DNA of 64,000 nucleotides from positions 62,001-126,000 of the forward strand of contig NZ_LGDY01000069.1 of the NCBI RefSeq assembly GCF_001279525.1. The letters run 5' to 3'. Under the pieces are notes generated by a model, which had not been told where the DNA came from, did not search any database, and worked only from the letters and a program-made list of their open reading frames with translations. Of the stretch, positions 1 through 9,344 are shown in pieces. The stretch comes from Nocardia sp. NRRL S-836. GTDB taxonomy: Bacteria; Actinomycetota; Actinomycetes; Mycobacteriales; Pseudonocardiaceae. The position numbers were made by a program, and so were the translations under genes. The first letter of the stretch is position 1. The number at the start of each line of letters is the position of its first letter.

Positions 1-1711
1 GGTTGACCTCCACGCTCTCGCCGCTCCTGCTGGCGGTGATCACCTCGGTGCGCACCAGGGGCGTCACGCCGGTCACGCCCGGCAGCGTCCGGACGGCACC
101 GGTGAGCTCGGCCGGCACCCCTGCGGCACCGGTGACGACCTGGTCGGCGGTGATCGAGCGCGCCGATTCCTGGTTCACGGCGGCGGTGAACGTCGTCTGG
201 CTGTAGAAGTTCACGACGGCGAACCCGATGGCGAGCATCAACGGCGTCACCGCGGCGGCCACGCGCCGGGAGTTCTTCACCGCGTTGGCGGCGGCCAGGT
301 GCCCGCTCACCCGCGAGACCCGGCCGAGCACGGGTGCGGCCACCGCGATCATGCGGCCCACCACCTTCGGACCGACCAGCGCCAACCCGATGATGATCAC
401 CAGTGCGGCCATCACCGACATCGCCGCGCCGAGCTGGCCACGCAGGAACAGCGGCAGCGCGGTCGCGCCCACGCCGAGGGCCAGGGTGGCCCAGCCGATC
501 GCCAAGCGGATCCGCCCGGCTTCGCGCTTCTGCAGGGAGGCCTCGCCCAGCGCCTCGACCGGGTTGATCGAGGACGGCCGCCGCGACGCGCTCCACGCGG
601 CGACACGGGCGGCGCCGAGACCGATCAGCAGCGCGGCGGCCAGCGGCAGCGGGCTGATCGTCAGCTCGAAGTCCGCGGGGACCACGCCGATGTCGGCGAA
701 CGCGCCGCGCAGACCCTTGCTGACCAGGATGCCCAGCAGGCTGCCGAGCACGCCGGCGACCGCGGCGACCACGAGGGTCTCGATGCCGATCAGCTTGCGG
801 ACCTGGCGCGGGGTCGCACCGACGGCCCGCAGCAGGGCGAACTCGCGGCGGCGTTGCTCCACGGCCAGCGCGAGCGTGCTGGCGACGACGAAGATGGCCA
901 CCAGGACCGCGTAGCCGCCGAAGGAGCCCGCGATCAGGGCCAGGATCGACTTGGTCTGGCTGACGTCGTCGAACTCGGCGGCGCTGCGGTCGGCACCGGT
1001 CGACACCGTGACGTGGTCGGCGGCCAGCGCGTCCTCGACCCGGTCGGCGAGACCGGCGGACCCGTCACCACCGATTACGCCGACGGCGCTCACCTTGCCG
1101 GGCCGCGCGGCCAGCTCGTCGGCCTTGGCGTCGCTGAAGAACACCGACGCCTGCCGCGACCCGACGCCCTGCGCGACCCCGACGACCCGGTAGGTCACGG
1201 GCGTGGACCGGGTCGCGATCCGCACCCTGTCCCCCGCCCGCGCGGCCAGTCCCGCGTCGAGCACGACCTCGTCGGCCGCCGCCGGAGCACGGCCCTGCGT
1301 CAACGTGAACGGCGCGAGCACCGCGGAGCTCCAGTTGTGGCCGAAGGACGGCTTGTCCGCGAGCACCTGGCCGTCGGCACCGACGACCGTGGCCGGGAAC
1401 GTCTGCTCCGGCACGGCGGCCCGCACCCCCGGCACCGCCTTGATCTTCGAGACCAGCTCCGCCTGGACCGGCGGCTGCTCGCTGGCGTGCTCGAACGACA
1501 GGATGTCCCCTCCCGGCGGACGGACGGTGCGGTCACCGCTGACCACGACGTCGGCCGCCGCGTACCGCTGGGTCGGCACGCCACCGCGCAACCCGGACTC
1601 CATCAGGATGCCGCACGCCGCGACCAGCGCCGTGCCGCACAGGACGGCGATGAAGGCACCGACGAACCCGCTCGTGCGGGCCTTGACGGTCTGCCAGGCC
1701 AGGATCAGCAC
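1..1711 (-). CDS. ABC transporter permease, FtsX/MacB-like, C-terminus beyond window
   Basis: Inner-membrane permease of an ABC exporter of the FtsX/MacPB class; about 570 codons are visible and the frame is still open at base 1, so the C-terminal part is missing. The GTG start at 1711 is three bases after the stop of the ATPase gene, with GGGGAG in the end of that gene as ribosome site. One membrane helix lies near residues 13-35, followed by a large extracytoplasmic domain to about residue 250. Three helices follow, with the charged EQRRREFALLRAVGAT segment typical of FtsX domains, then two more helices and the start of a second outside domain. The duplicated layout fits the long (about 800 residue) two-FtsX-domain permeases of actinobacteria. 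Substrate unknown. Confidence 0.9.
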   Translation of the reverse strand, partial: MLILAWQTVKARTSGFVGAFIAVLCGTALVAACGILMESGLRGGVPTQRYAAADVVVSGDRTVRPPGGDILSFEHASEQPPVQAELVSKIKAVPGVRAAVPEQTFPATVVGADGQVLADKPSFGHNWSSAVLAPFTLTQGRAPAAADEVVLDAGLAARAGDRVRIATRSTPVTYRVVGVAQGVGSRQASVFFSDAKADELAARPGKVSAVGVIGGDGSAGLADRVEDALAADHVTVSTGADRSAAEFDDVSQTKSILALIAGSFGGYAVLVAIFVVASTLALAVEQRRREFALLRAVGATPRQVRKLIGIETLVVAAVAGVLGSLLGILVSKGLRGAFADIGVVPADFELTISPLPLAAALLIGLGAARVAAWSASRRPSSINPVEALGEASLQKREAGRIRLAIGWATLALGVGATALPLFLRGQLGAAMSVMAALVIIIGLALVGPKVVGRMIAVAAPVLGRVSRVSGHLAAANAVKNSRRVAAAVTPLMLAIGFAVVNFYSQTTFTAAVNQESARSITADQVVTGAAGVPAELTGAVRTLPGVTGVTPLVRTEVITASRSGESVEVN

Positions 1712-1714
1712 GGC

Positions 1715-2446
1715 TCACCACTCCCCGAGGTGCGTCATGCGCTCGGCGACCTTCTCCGGCGTCGGCGCGACCAGCTCGCCGGCCAGCCGTCCGTCGGCCA
1801 GGAACAGCACGCTGTGCGCGGCCGAGGCCGCGACCGGGTCGTGCGTCACCATCAGCACCGTCTGCCCCATCACGTCCACAATGGACCGCAGCAGGGTCAG
1901 CACCTGGTGCGCCGTGCGGGAGTCCAGCGCGCCGGTCGGCTCGTCGGCCAGCACGACCTCCGGCCGGGCGATCAACGCGCGGGCGATCGCGACCCGTTGC
2001 TGCTGGCCGCCCGACAGCTCGGCCGGGTGGCGGCCGAGCCGGTCACCGAGCCCCACCCGCTCGACGACCTCGCGCAGCCACTGGCGGTCGGTCGTGCGAC
2101 CGGCCAGGCGCAGCGGCAGGGTGATGTTCTGCTCGACCGTCAGCGACGGCAGCAGGTTGTAGGCCTGGAAGATGAACCCGATCCGGTCGCGGCGCACCTT
2201 CGTGAGCGCGGCCTCCTTGAGCCCGCCCAGGTCGGTCTCGCCCAGCAGCACCCGTCCCGAGGTCGGCTTGTCCATGCCCGACGCGCAGTGCAGGAACGTG
2301 CTCTTGCCCGAGCCCGACGGCCCCATCACGGCGGTGAAGGTGCCGCGCCGGATGGCGACGGTCACCTCGTCCAGCGCGGTGACCGCACCACCCCCGGTGC
2401 CGTACACCTTGCGCACCGCCTGCAGCGACAGCGCGTCTGCCCTCAT
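1715..2446 (-). CDS. ABC transporter ATP-binding protein (LolD/MacB class)
   Basis: Cytoplasmic ATPase partner of the downstream FtsX permease. Walker A is GPSGSGKST, the signature is [15 protein letters not shown] and Walker B is [12 protein letters not shown], followed by the switch His in MVTHD. At about 243 residues it has the normal length for this class. A GTG at 2449 is directly followed by the ATG at 2446; the GAGGAG ribosome site lies only 3 bases from the GTG but 6 from the ATG, so the ATG is preferred. The pair forms a two-gene operon facing away from the peptide operon at 2683. Likely role: export of, or defence against, a membrane-active compound or lipid; no substrate can be read from the sequence. 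Confidence 0.93.
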   Translation of the reverse strand: MRADALSLQAVRKVYGTGGGAVTALDEVTVAIRRGTFTAVMGPSGSGKSTFLHCASGMDKPTSGRVLLGETDLGGLKEAALTKVRRDRIGFIFQAYNLLPSLTVEQNITLPLRLAGRTTDRQWLREVVERVGLGDRLGRHPAELSGGQQQRVAIARALIARPEVVLADEPTGALDSRTAHQVLTLLRSIVDVMGQTVLMVTHDPVAASAAHSVLFLADGRLAGELVAPTPEKVAERMTHLGEW

Positions 2447-2563
2447 CACGTTCTCCTCGGTAGGTCCAAGCTCACTGAGGAGAAACCTAGGTTCGGCACC
2501 CCACCCGAAACGATCACGCAGACTGCCCGGCCCGGGGTAGAGCCTGCTCCACCCCGGACGCGG

Positions 2564-2612
2564 TTCGTCGGCGCGGACGAATCGGCACCGTCAGATTCGT
2601 CGGCGCGGACGA
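2564..2612. repeat. 17-bp direct repeat, 32-bp period, upstream of the peptide operon
   Basis: The 17-mer TTCGTCGGCGCGGACGA occurs exactly at 2564-2580 and again at 2596-2612. The start-to-start distance of 32 bp is three helical turns, so both copies face the same side of the DNA. The second copy ends just before the weak -35 position of the likely operon promoter, which is where an activator would bind. Binding of a regulator, perhaps the PucR protein encoded at 17408, is inference. Confidence 0.5.
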
Positions 2613-2641
2613 GGTGGCCACGGGGGCGCCGACCTTAGCGT
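2613..2641 (+). promoter_or_regulatory. possible promoter of the peptide-use operon
   Basis: TAGCGT at 2636-2641 fits the actinobacterial -10 pattern TAnnnT. The matching -35 window (2613-2618, GGTGGC) is poor, which would make the promoter dependent on an activator; the 17-bp direct repeats end exactly at 2612. It would give a leader of roughly 35 bases. Confidence 0.3.
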
Positions 2642-2646
2642 TGCCC

Positions 2647-2660
2647 GTGACCGGAGTCAC
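2647..2660. promoter_or_regulatory. GTGAC-N4-GTCAC inverted repeat
   Basis: A perfect 5-bp inverted repeat with a 4-base spacer lies between the possible -10 box (2636-2641) and the start of the first operon gene (2683). A dimeric repressor bound here would block transcription start or early elongation. It could also be chance. Confidence 0.3.
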
Positions 2661-2682
2661 GTCGACGGGATGGGGCGCGCGC

Positions 2683-4074
2683 ATGTCCAGGCTGAACGAG
2701 ATCAACGACTGGTTGCGGCAGAACCTGCCCGAGTTGGTCGAACGGCACGGCGTGCCGGGTGCGGCCGCCGCCGTCGTCGCCGGCGACGAGCTGGCCGAGG
2801 CCGCCGCCGGGGTGCTCAACCGGAACACCGGTGTGGAGGCCACCACCGACTCGGTGTTCCAGATCGGCTCCATCACCAAGGTCTGGACGACGACGCTCGC
2901 CATGCAGCTCGTCGACGAGGGCCTCGTCGACCTCGACGCACCGGTGCGCACCTACCTGCCGGAGTTCCGCATCGCCGACGAGGAGGCGGCGCAGCGGATC
3001 ACCGTGCGACAGCTGATGAACCACACGTCGGGCTTCGAGGGCGACCTGTTCACCGACACCGGCCGCGGCGACGACTGCGTGGAGAAGTACGTCGCCACGC
3101 TGCACGACACGCCCCAGCTCTTCGCGCCGGGCGAGATGTTCAGCTACAACAACGCCGCCTACACCGTGCTCGGCCGGGTCGTGGAGGCGGTGCGCGGCAA
3201 GGCCTACGACGACTGCCTGCGCGAGCACCTGTTCGCACCGCTGGGCCTGACCCACGCTGCGGCCGACGCCTACGAGGCGATCATGTTCCGGGCCGCTGCC
3301 GGGCACCTCACGCACGACCCCGAGCAGGGCCCGCAGCTGGCACCGGTGTGGTCGCTCGTGCGCTCCAACGCCCCGGCCGGCTCGATGCTCGCGCTCAGTC
3401 CGCGCGACCTGCTCACGTTCGCGCGGATGCACATGAACGGCGGCGTCGCGGCGGACGGCACCAGGGTGCTCTCGCCGGAGAGCGTCGAGGCCATGCGGCA
3501 GGTGCAGGTCGAAGTGCCGAAGCTCGCGCTGATGGGCGACACCTGGGGCCTGGGCTGGGAACTGTTCCACTACCCGCAGGCGACGGTCATCGGCCACGAC
3601 GGCGGCACGATCGGGCAGAGCGCCTTCCTGCGCCTGGTGCCGGAGCACGGCGTCGCCGTCGCGCTGCTGACCAACGGCGGCAACGCGCTGGAGCTGTACC
3701 GGGAGGTCGTCGGCCACGTGCTGCGCGAGCTCACCGGCGTCGAGCTGGCCGCCATGCCCGAGCCCGCGCAGACTCGCGAGCGGCTCGACGGCACGCGGTA
3801 CGTCGGCACCTACACCTCCTCGGTCGGCGATCGCGTCGTGACGCAGGACGACGACGGCCGGATCTGGATGGAGGTGGTGCCCAAGGGCATCATGGCCGAG
3901 ATCAGCCCGGAACGGGCCGGCCGCACCGAGCTGTTCCCGTGGGACGGCGACACCCTGGTCGCCGCGGAGCCGGCGCTCGGCGTCTACCTCCCGCACGCGT
4001 TCGTCGGCGACGACGGCGAGGGCCGGGCGCTGTTCCTGCACACCGGCCGCGCCGACCGGCGGGTGGCCCCGTGA
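2683..4074 (+). CDS. serine hydrolase, class C beta-lactamase/D-aminopeptidase family
   Basis: Penicillin-recognising serine hydrolase of 463 residues. The nucleophile motif is S63-I-T-K66, the second motif is SYNN, and the third block reads GHDGG, which replaces the KTG of true beta-lactamases as in many esterases and D-amino-acid peptidases of this family. No signal peptide is visible, so it acts in the cytoplasm. A C-terminal beta-rich lipocalin-like part follows residue 360. I chose the ATG at 2683 because the family fold begins a few residues later; an in-frame ATG at 2614 would add a low-complexity lead. It opens an eleven-gene operon that also encodes a peptide importer, so hydrolysis of imported D-amino-acid peptides is a reasonable inference. 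It resembles the C-terminal half of the protein at 11135 (shared TDTGRGDDC and IGQSAFLRL). Confidence 0.9.
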   Translation: MSRLNEINDWLRQNLPELVERHGVPGAAAAVVAGDELAEAAAGVLNRNTGVEATTDSVFQIGSITKVWTTTLAMQLVDEGLVDLDAPVRTYLPEFRIADEEAAQRITVRQLMNHTSGFEGDLFTDTGRGDDCVEKYVATLHDTPQLFAPGEMFSYNNAAYTVLGRVVEAVRGKAYDDCLREHLFAPLGLTHAAADAYEAIMFRAAAGHLTHDPEQGPQLAPVWSLVRSNAPAGSMLALSPRDLLTFARMHMNGGVAADGTRVLSPESVEAMRQVQVEVPKLALMGDTWGLGWELFHYPQATVIGHDGGTIGQSAFLRLVPEHGVAVALLTNGGNALELYREVVGHVLRELTGVELAAMPEPAQTRERLDGTRYVGTYTSSVGDRVVTQDDDGRIWMEVVPKGIMAEISPERAGRTELFPWDGDTLVAAEPALGVYLPHAFVGDDGEGRALFLHTGRADRRVAP

Positions 4075-4952
4075 CCGGCGCGATCAGGGAGGCGTTCGCC
4101 GCGGCGGGCGCGGAGGGGTTCGTCCACGCCCGCGAGATCGGTGTGGCGAACGGGCCCGAGGTGGCCGTGGGCGCGGACGACCAGGTCGTGCTCGCGTCGG
4201 TGTTCAAGATCCCGGTGGCCGTCGCCTACGCCGCCGAGGTCGCCGCCGGACGGCTCGACGAGACCGAGCGCACCAGGGTCACGTCCCGGTACCGCATCGG
4301 CGGCATCGGCACCGCCGGGTGCGCCGACGACGTCGAGATGAGCTGGCGCGACCTCGCGCTGTTCATGATGACGATGAGCGACAACGCCGCCACCGACGTG
4401 ATCTTCCACCGCGTCGGCCAGGCCGCCGTCGACGCCGTGCTCGCGCACCTGGGCCTGCACCGCACCCGGATCATGGGCTGCTGCGAGGACCTGTTCGCCT
4501 CGATGACCGCCGACCTCGCCACGAGCGCGCAGGACGCCGAGGCCGTGCTCGAAGCACCCAGCTGGGACGTGGTCCAGAAGCTGTCCATAGTGGACCCGGA
4601 GCGCACCACCTCCTCCACACCGCGGGAGATCACCACGCTGCTCGACGCCATCTGGACCGACCGCGCCGCCGCACCGCAGGCGTGCGCACAGGTCAGGGCG
4701 ATCATGGCCCAGCAGGTGTGGCCGCACCGGCTGAGCTCCGGCTTCCCCGCCGACGTCCAGGTCGCCGCCAAGACCGGCACGCTGCCCAGCGTGCGCAACG
4801 AGGCCGGTGTCGTCACCTACCCCGACGGCCGCGCCTACGCCGTCGCCGTGTTCACCCGCGCGGACTCCGTCGTCCCGCGCCAGCCCGCAGTCGACGCGGT
4901 GATCGGCCGCGCCGGACGTCTCGCCGTCGACCACCTCCGGAGCACCTCATGA
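4071..4952 (+). CDS. serine hydrolase, class A beta-lactamase fold
   Basis: A 293-residue protein with the class A set of motifs: S43-V-F-K46, SDN (in MSDNAATD) and KTG (in AKTGTLPS), plus an STPREI segment seen in class A relatives. It lacks an export signal, unlike secreted beta-lactamases, so resistance is not its obvious role; a cytoplasmic amidase or peptidase acting on D-amino-acid substrates fits the operon better (inference). The GTG start overlaps the previous stop codon (GTGA), giving translational coupling. It is a different branch from its neighbour at 2683, so the operon opens with two unrelated penicillin-recognising folds. Confidence 0.88.
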   Translation: MTGAIREAFAAAGAEGFVHAREIGVANGPEVAVGADDQVVLASVFKIPVAVAYAAEVAAGRLDETERTRVTSRYRIGGIGTAGCADDVEMSWRDLALFMMTMSDNAATDVIFHRVGQAAVDAVLAHLGLHRTRIMGCCEDLFASMTADLATSAQDAEAVLEAPSWDVVQKLSIVDPERTTSSTPREITTLLDAIWTDRAAAPQACAQVRAIMAQQVWPHRLSSGFPADVQVAAKTGTLPSVRNEAGVVTYPDGRAYAVAVFTRADSVVPRQPAVDAVIGRAGRLAVDHLRSTS

Positions 4953-6496
4953 AGCGCACGGTCGCCCTACTCGCCGCGAGCACACTGGTCGTGGCCGGCT
5001 GCGGATCAGGCAGCACCGGCTCCGGTGGCCTGGCCGAGGGCAGGACGTTCACGCTGTCCGTCGGCGCCGACCCCGGTTCCCTCGACCCGGCGCTCACGGT
5101 GCTGTCCTCCGCACGCCAGGTCGGCCGGTTCCTCTACGGCCGCCTCGTCGGACGCACCTCGTCGGGCGAGATCGTCTCCGCCCTGGCCGAGAAGTGGGAC
5201 GCCGACGTCACCAAGGCGACGTTCACGCTGCGGTCCGGAGTCACGTGCGCCGACGGCACGCCGCTCACCGCCGCGGACGTCGCCGCGAACATCAACTTCG
5301 TCGGCGACCCGCAGAACAAGTCGCCGCTGGCGGGCCTGCAGGTCGCGCCCGGCACCACGGCCACCGCCGACGAGGCCACCCGCACGATCACCGTCACCAG
5401 CGGCGCGCCGGACGCGTTCCTGCTGACCAACGTCGGCACGCTGCCGATCGTCTGCGCGAAGGGCATGGCCGACCGGTCGTTGCTCGCGAAGGGCGAGCAG
5501 GGCACCGGGATGTTCACGATCTCCGAGATCGTGCCGAACGACCACTACACCCTCACGCGCCGCAAGGACTTCGCGTGGGGACCCGGTGACTGGAAGAAGG
5601 ACCAGCAGGGCCTGCCGGACAAGGTCGTCCTGCGGGTGATCCCGAACGAGACCACGGCGGTCAACCTGTTGCTGTCCGGTCAGCTGACCGCCGCCATGGT
5701 CGCCGGCCCCGACCAGGAACGCCTGCTGGCGCAGAAGGTCGACCACGTCGACTACGCGACCCCATTGGGAATGCTCGGCTTCAACCACGCCGATGGCCTG
5801 CCCGGCAAGGACCCCGCGGTGCGCAAGGCGCTCCTGCAGGCGCTCGACCTCGCGCAGGTCGGCAAGGTGCTCACCAGCGGCAAGGGCCGCCCGTCGCAGA
5901 GCTTCGTGACGGTCGAGCCCCGGCCGTGCACCGGGGACAACGTGACCGCGAACCTCCCCAAGCACGACAAGGCCGCCGCCGAGAACGCGCTGAAGGCCGC
6001 CGGCTGGTCGAAGGACACCAGGCCGCTGACGATCCGGCTGATGCAGCCGACCGTCCTCGGGCCGACGCTGACCGCGACCGCCGAGCTGATCCAGAAGGCC
6101 TGGCAGGAGATCGGCGTGCAGGTGACCATCCAGCCGGTCGACGCGGCCGGGCTCAACCAGACGTTGTTCGGCACCGGCGCGTGGGACGTGTCGATGGCGC
6201 CGGTGACGCTCGGCCTGCCCAGCCAGCTGGTGCCGTTCGCGTCCGGTCCGGTGCCGCCGCAGGGCGTGAACTTCAACCACATCACCAACCCCGAGTTCGA
6301 GGAGCAGACGAAGATCGCGGCCACGAAGGCGGGCAGCGCGGGCTGCGAGAACTGGAACAGGGCCGAGGCCGCACTGGTCAAGAACGCCGACCTGCTGCCG
6401 TACTTCGACGCCGTGGTGCCGACGTTCGTCAAGGGCGCGCGGTTCACCCTGGACGAGAGCATCGACCCGACCTCGATCCGGATGCTCGCCTCGTGA
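4949..6496 (+). CDS. peptide-binding lipoprotein of ABC importer (SBP family 5)
   Basis: Extracytoplasmic solute-binding protein for a dipeptide/oligopeptide/nickel-type importer, 515 residues, normal for the family. The lipobox is VVAGC with lipidated C18. It is followed by a Gly/Ser linker and the family start GADPGSLDPALT. The family 5 fold continues through KDFAWGPGDW-type and LGFN segments. It would hold peptides outside the membrane for the permeases encoded next. ATGA overlap with the preceding gene. Because the operon encodes D-amino-acid enzymes, peptides with D-residues (for example from peptidoglycan) are the suspected ligands; this is inference. Confidence 0.93.
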   Translation: MKRTVALLAASTLVVAGCGSGSTGSGGLAEGRTFTLSVGADPGSLDPALTVLSSARQVGRFLYGRLVGRTSSGEIVSALAEKWDADVTKATFTLRSGVTCADGTPLTAADVAANINFVGDPQNKSPLAGLQVAPGTTATADEATRTITVTSGAPDAFLLTNVGTLPIVCAKGMADRSLLAKGEQGTGMFTISEIVPNDHYTLTRRKDFAWGPGDWKKDQQGLPDKVVLRVIPNETTAVNLLLSGQLTAAMVAGPDQERLLAQKVDHVDYATPLGMLGFNHADGLPGKDPAVRKALLQALDLAQVGKVLTSGKGRPSQSFVTVEPRPCTGDNVTANLPKHDKAAAENALKAAGWSKDTRPLTIRLMQPTVLGPTLTATAELIQKAWQEIGVQVTIQPVDAAGLNQTLFGTGAWDVSMAPVTLGLPSQLVPFASGPVPPQGVNFNHITNPEFEEQTKIAATKAGSAGCENWNRAEAALVKNADLLPYFDAVVPTFVKGARFTLDESIDPTSIRMLAS

Positions 6497-7467
6497 CCAC
6501 GGCCACGACGGCGTCGAGCGGCACCTCCTGGCTACCGTTCGCGCGGCGGCGCGCGCTGCGGTTCGCGACCTCGCTGTGGGCCCTGGTGACGGCCGCGTTC
6601 CTGATGATCCACCTGATCCCCGGCGACCCGGTGCGCGAGGCGCTCGGCATGACCGCGCTGCCCGAGGTCGTGGCGGCGCGGCGGGAGGCGCTGGGACTCG
6701 ACGACCCGCTGCCCGTGCAGTACTGGAACTACCTGCGCGACCTGGTCAGCGGCGACTTCGGCACGTCGCTGGTCAGCGGCACGCCGGTCGCGGACCTGAT
6801 CGGCGACCGGCTGCCCGCGACCGTGCAGCTCGCGCTGCTGGCGTTCCTGGTCGTCGTCGTGGTGGCGGTGCCGGTGGGCGTCGTGATGGCGGTGCTCACC
6901 AAGGGCGGCCGCCGCCGCGGTGGCGAGCTCGGGTTCACGTCGGCGAGCGTGGTGATCGCGGCGATTCCCGAGTTCCTGCTCGCGGTCGCTCTGGTCAGCC
7001 TGTTCGCGGTGACGCTGGGCTGGTTCCCGGTGGCGGGCAACGACGCGGCGGGCTCGTGGGTGCTGCCGGTGCTCGCGCTGGCGCTCGGCCCGGCGGCGGT
7101 GCTGGCGCGGATGGTGCGCGTCGAGCTGCTTTCCGTGCTGGGCAACGACTTCGTGCGCACCGCACGTGCGAAGCGGTTGCCCGCGCGGCTGGTCTACCTG
7201 CGGCATGCGCTGCCCAACGCGCTGACCGCGACGCTCACGCTCGGCGCGATGATCCTCGCCGCGCTGGTGGCCGGGACCGTGCTGGTGGAGAACGTGTTCG
7301 CCTGGCCGGGCCTGGGTTCCACGATCGTCGGGTCGATCCAGCAGAAGGACTACCCGGCCGTGCAGGGCATCGTGCTCGTCTACGGCACCGGTGTGCTGCT
7401 GGTGAACCTGGCCGTGGACGTGGTGCTCGCCCTGCTCGACCCCCGTTCGACGATCCGGGAGGCGTAA
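6493..7467 (+). CDS. ABC importer permease, DppB type
   Basis: Membrane permease of 324 residues. It has the DppB/OppB start (membrane helix, then MIHLIPGDPV and the ALGLDDPLPVQYW block), a region of six predicted membrane helices, and the EAA-type loop with RMVRVELLSVLGNDFVRTARAKRL followed by LRHALPNAL. Its GTG start overlaps the stop of the binding protein. It pairs with the permease half of the next protein to form the channel of the peptide importer. Confidence 0.93.
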   Translation: MTTATTASSGTSWLPFARRRALRFATSLWALVTAAFLMIHLIPGDPVREALGMTALPEVVAARREALGLDDPLPVQYWNYLRDLVSGDFGTSLVSGTPVADLIGDRLPATVQLALLAFLVVVVVAVPVGVVMAVLTKGGRRRGGELGFTSASVVIAAIPEFLLAVALVSLFAVTLGWFPVAGNDAAGSWVLPVLALALGPAAVLARMVRVELLSVLGNDFVRTARAKRLPARLVYLRHALPNALTATLTLGAMILAALVAGTVLVENVFAWPGLGSTIVGSIQQKDYPAVQGIVLVYGTGVLLVNLAVDVVLALLDPRSTIREA

Positions 7468-9344
7468 TGCGCCGTTGGCTCGCAGTCGCCCGCACACCGG
7501 TCGGTGCCACGTCCGCCGTGCTGCTGGTCCTGCTCGCGGGACTGGCCCTGTTCGCCCCGGTGCTGTGGGGTGAGCAGGCGGGCGCGATCGACACCGACGC
7601 GTTGCAGCAGGGCTCCTCGGCCGCGCACCCGCTCGGCACCGACGCGCTGGGGCGCGACATCCTCTACCGGGTGCTGGTCGCGACCCGGCTCACGGTGGGG
7701 CTCGCGCTGCTCGCGACCGTGGTCGGCGTGGGGTCGGGCGTGGTGCTCGGTGCCCTGCCCGCGGTGCTGCCCCGGTGGGCCGGCCGGCTGGTGACCTCGG
7801 CGGTGAACATCGCCGTGGCGTTCCCCGGTCTGCTGCTGGCGTTGTTCTTCGCGGTCATCTTCGGCACCGGGACCACGGGCGCGGTGCTCGCGATCGCGTT
7901 CGCCATCGCGCCGTCGTTCGCCCGGCTCACCCAGACGCTGGCCGCGTCGGTGAGCGGCCGGTCCTACATCGCGGCGGCACGGGTGGCCGGTGTCGGCCGG
8001 TTCCGGATCCTGTTGCGGCACGTGCTGCCGAACATCGCGGAACCGCTGGTGATCAACGCGACGCTGGCGGCGGGGTCGGCGCTGACCGCGTTCGCCGGGC
8101 TGTCGTTCCTGGGCATCGGCGTGCAGGCGCCGTCCTACGACTGGGGCCGGCTGCTCGGCGAGGGGCTCAACCGGATCTACATCTCCCCCGCGCCCGCGCT
8201 GGGTCCCGCCGTCGCCGTGGTCGTCGCCGGGCTGGCGTTCAACCTCTTCGGCGAGGCGGCCGCGGCGGTGCTGGGCCACCGGCAGCCCGCGGTGCGCCGC
8301 GGGAAGCTCACGGTTCCGTCCACTGTGGACGACGTGGCCGACGAGGGCGTGCTGACCGTGCGGAACTTGCGGGTGTCGTTCCCCGGCCCGAACGGCTGGG
8401 TCACGCCGGTGCGCGGGGTGTCGTTCGCCGTGCGCGACGGCGAGATGGTCGGCGTGGTCGGCGAGTCGGGGTCGGGCAAGAGCCTCACCGCGTTGGCGGT
8501 GTCCCGGCTGGTCGAGCGGCCCGGTGTCGTGACGGCGGACCGCCTGGAGTTCCTGGGCAAGCCGGTGGAGAGCACGCCGGACCGCGAGCTCGGCACGTCG
8601 CTCGCGATGGTGTTCCAGGACCCGATGACCTCGTTCAACCCGACCCGGCGCATCGGCGGCCAGCTCGCCGAGGTGTCCGAGCAGCACCAGGGCCTCTCGC
8701 GCAAGGCGGCGTGGCAGCGGGCGGTCGAGCGGCTGGAGTCCGTGCGGGTGCCCGGGCAGCGCGCCCGGCAGTACCCGCACGAGTTCTCCGGCGGCATGCG
8801 GCAACGGGCGATGATCGCGATGGGCCTGATGGGCGACCCGCGGCTGGTGATCGCCGACGAGCCCACGACCGCGCTGGACGTGACGGTGCAGCGGGAGGTG
8901 CTGCGGCTGCTGGCCCGCATCCGGGCCGAGCGGTCGACGGCGGTGCTGCTGATCAGCCACGACATCACCGTCGTCGCGCAGACCTGCGACCGGGTGCTCG
9001 TGATGTACGCGGGCCGGATCGTCGAGGAGCTGCCGACCGCGGAGCTGTTCACCGCGGCCCGCCACCCGTACACGACGGCGTTGCTGGCGGCGGTGCCGAG
9101 CATGGACACCGACCGCGACCGGCCGCTCGCGGTCATCCCCGGCCGGCCACCGGAACCGGGCGAGGTCACGGCGGGGTGCCCGTTCGCACCGCGGTGCGCG
9201 CTCGCCGTCGACCGGTGCCGGACCGAGGAACCCGTGCTGGCCGGAATCGATCCCGGCCACCGGGTGGCGTGCTGGCGGGTGGAACCGGAGCTGGTGGCCA
9301 CGGGCGGCGAGCCGGACAGCGCGAACCAGGGAGGCACGGCGTGA
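7467..9344 (+). CDS. fused ABC permease (DppC type) and ATPase (DppD type)
   Basis: One 625-residue chain joins two subunits usually made separately. Residues about 1-280 form a DppC-type permease (GTDALGRDILYRVL near residue 60, several membrane helices, the EAA loop with RVLLRHVLPN-like sequence). Residues about 290-625 form an ATPase with Walker A GESGSGKS, signature SGGMRQRAMIAMGL, Walker B LVIADEPTTALD, and the Cys-containing C-terminal domain GCPFAPRCALAVDRC of oligopeptide ATPases. There is no stop or frameshift at the join. It overlaps the previous stop by one base (TAATG). Such permease-ATPase fusions are known in actinobacterial peptide importers; the fusion fixes one permease and one ATPase half in the complex. 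Confidence 0.93.
   Translation: MRRWLAVARTPVGATSAVLLVLLAGLALFAPVLWGEQAGAIDTDALQQGSSAAHPLGTDALGRDILYRVLVATRLTVGLALLATVVGVGSGVVLGALPAVLPRWAGRLVTSAVNIAVAFPGLLLALFFAVIFGTGTTGAVLAIAFAIAPSFARLTQTLAASVSGRSYIAAARVAGVGRFRILLRHVLPNIAEPLVINATLAAGSALTAFAGLSFLGIGVQAPSYDWGRLLGEGLNRIYISPAPALGPAVAVVVAGLAFNLFGEAAAAVLGHRQPAVRRGKLTVPSTVDDVADEGVLTVRNLRVSFPGPNGWVTPVRGVSFAVRDGEMVGVVGESGSGKSLTALAVSRLVERPGVVTADRLEFLGKPVESTPDRELGTSLAMVFQDPMTSFNPTRRIGGQLAEVSEQHQGLSRKAAWQRAVERLESVRVPGQRARQYPHEFSGGMRQRAMIAMGLMGDPRLVIADEPTTALDVTVQREVLRLLARIRAERSTAVLLISHDITVVAQTCDRVLVMYAGRIVEELPTAELFTAARHPYTTALLAAVPSMDTDRDRPLAVIPGRPPEPGEVTAGCPFAPRCALAVDRCRTEEPVLAGIDPGHRVACWRVEPELVATGGEPDSANQGGTA

Noticed and set aside
299..2638. A 779-codon plus-strand frame across the first two genes
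   Set aside because: Antisense to a clear ABC ATPase and FtsX permease; composition is that of a shadow frame.
4071..4952. Antibiotic-resistance beta-lactamase
   Set aside because: SxxK, SDN and KTG are present, but there is no export signal and the gene lies inside a peptide-use operon.
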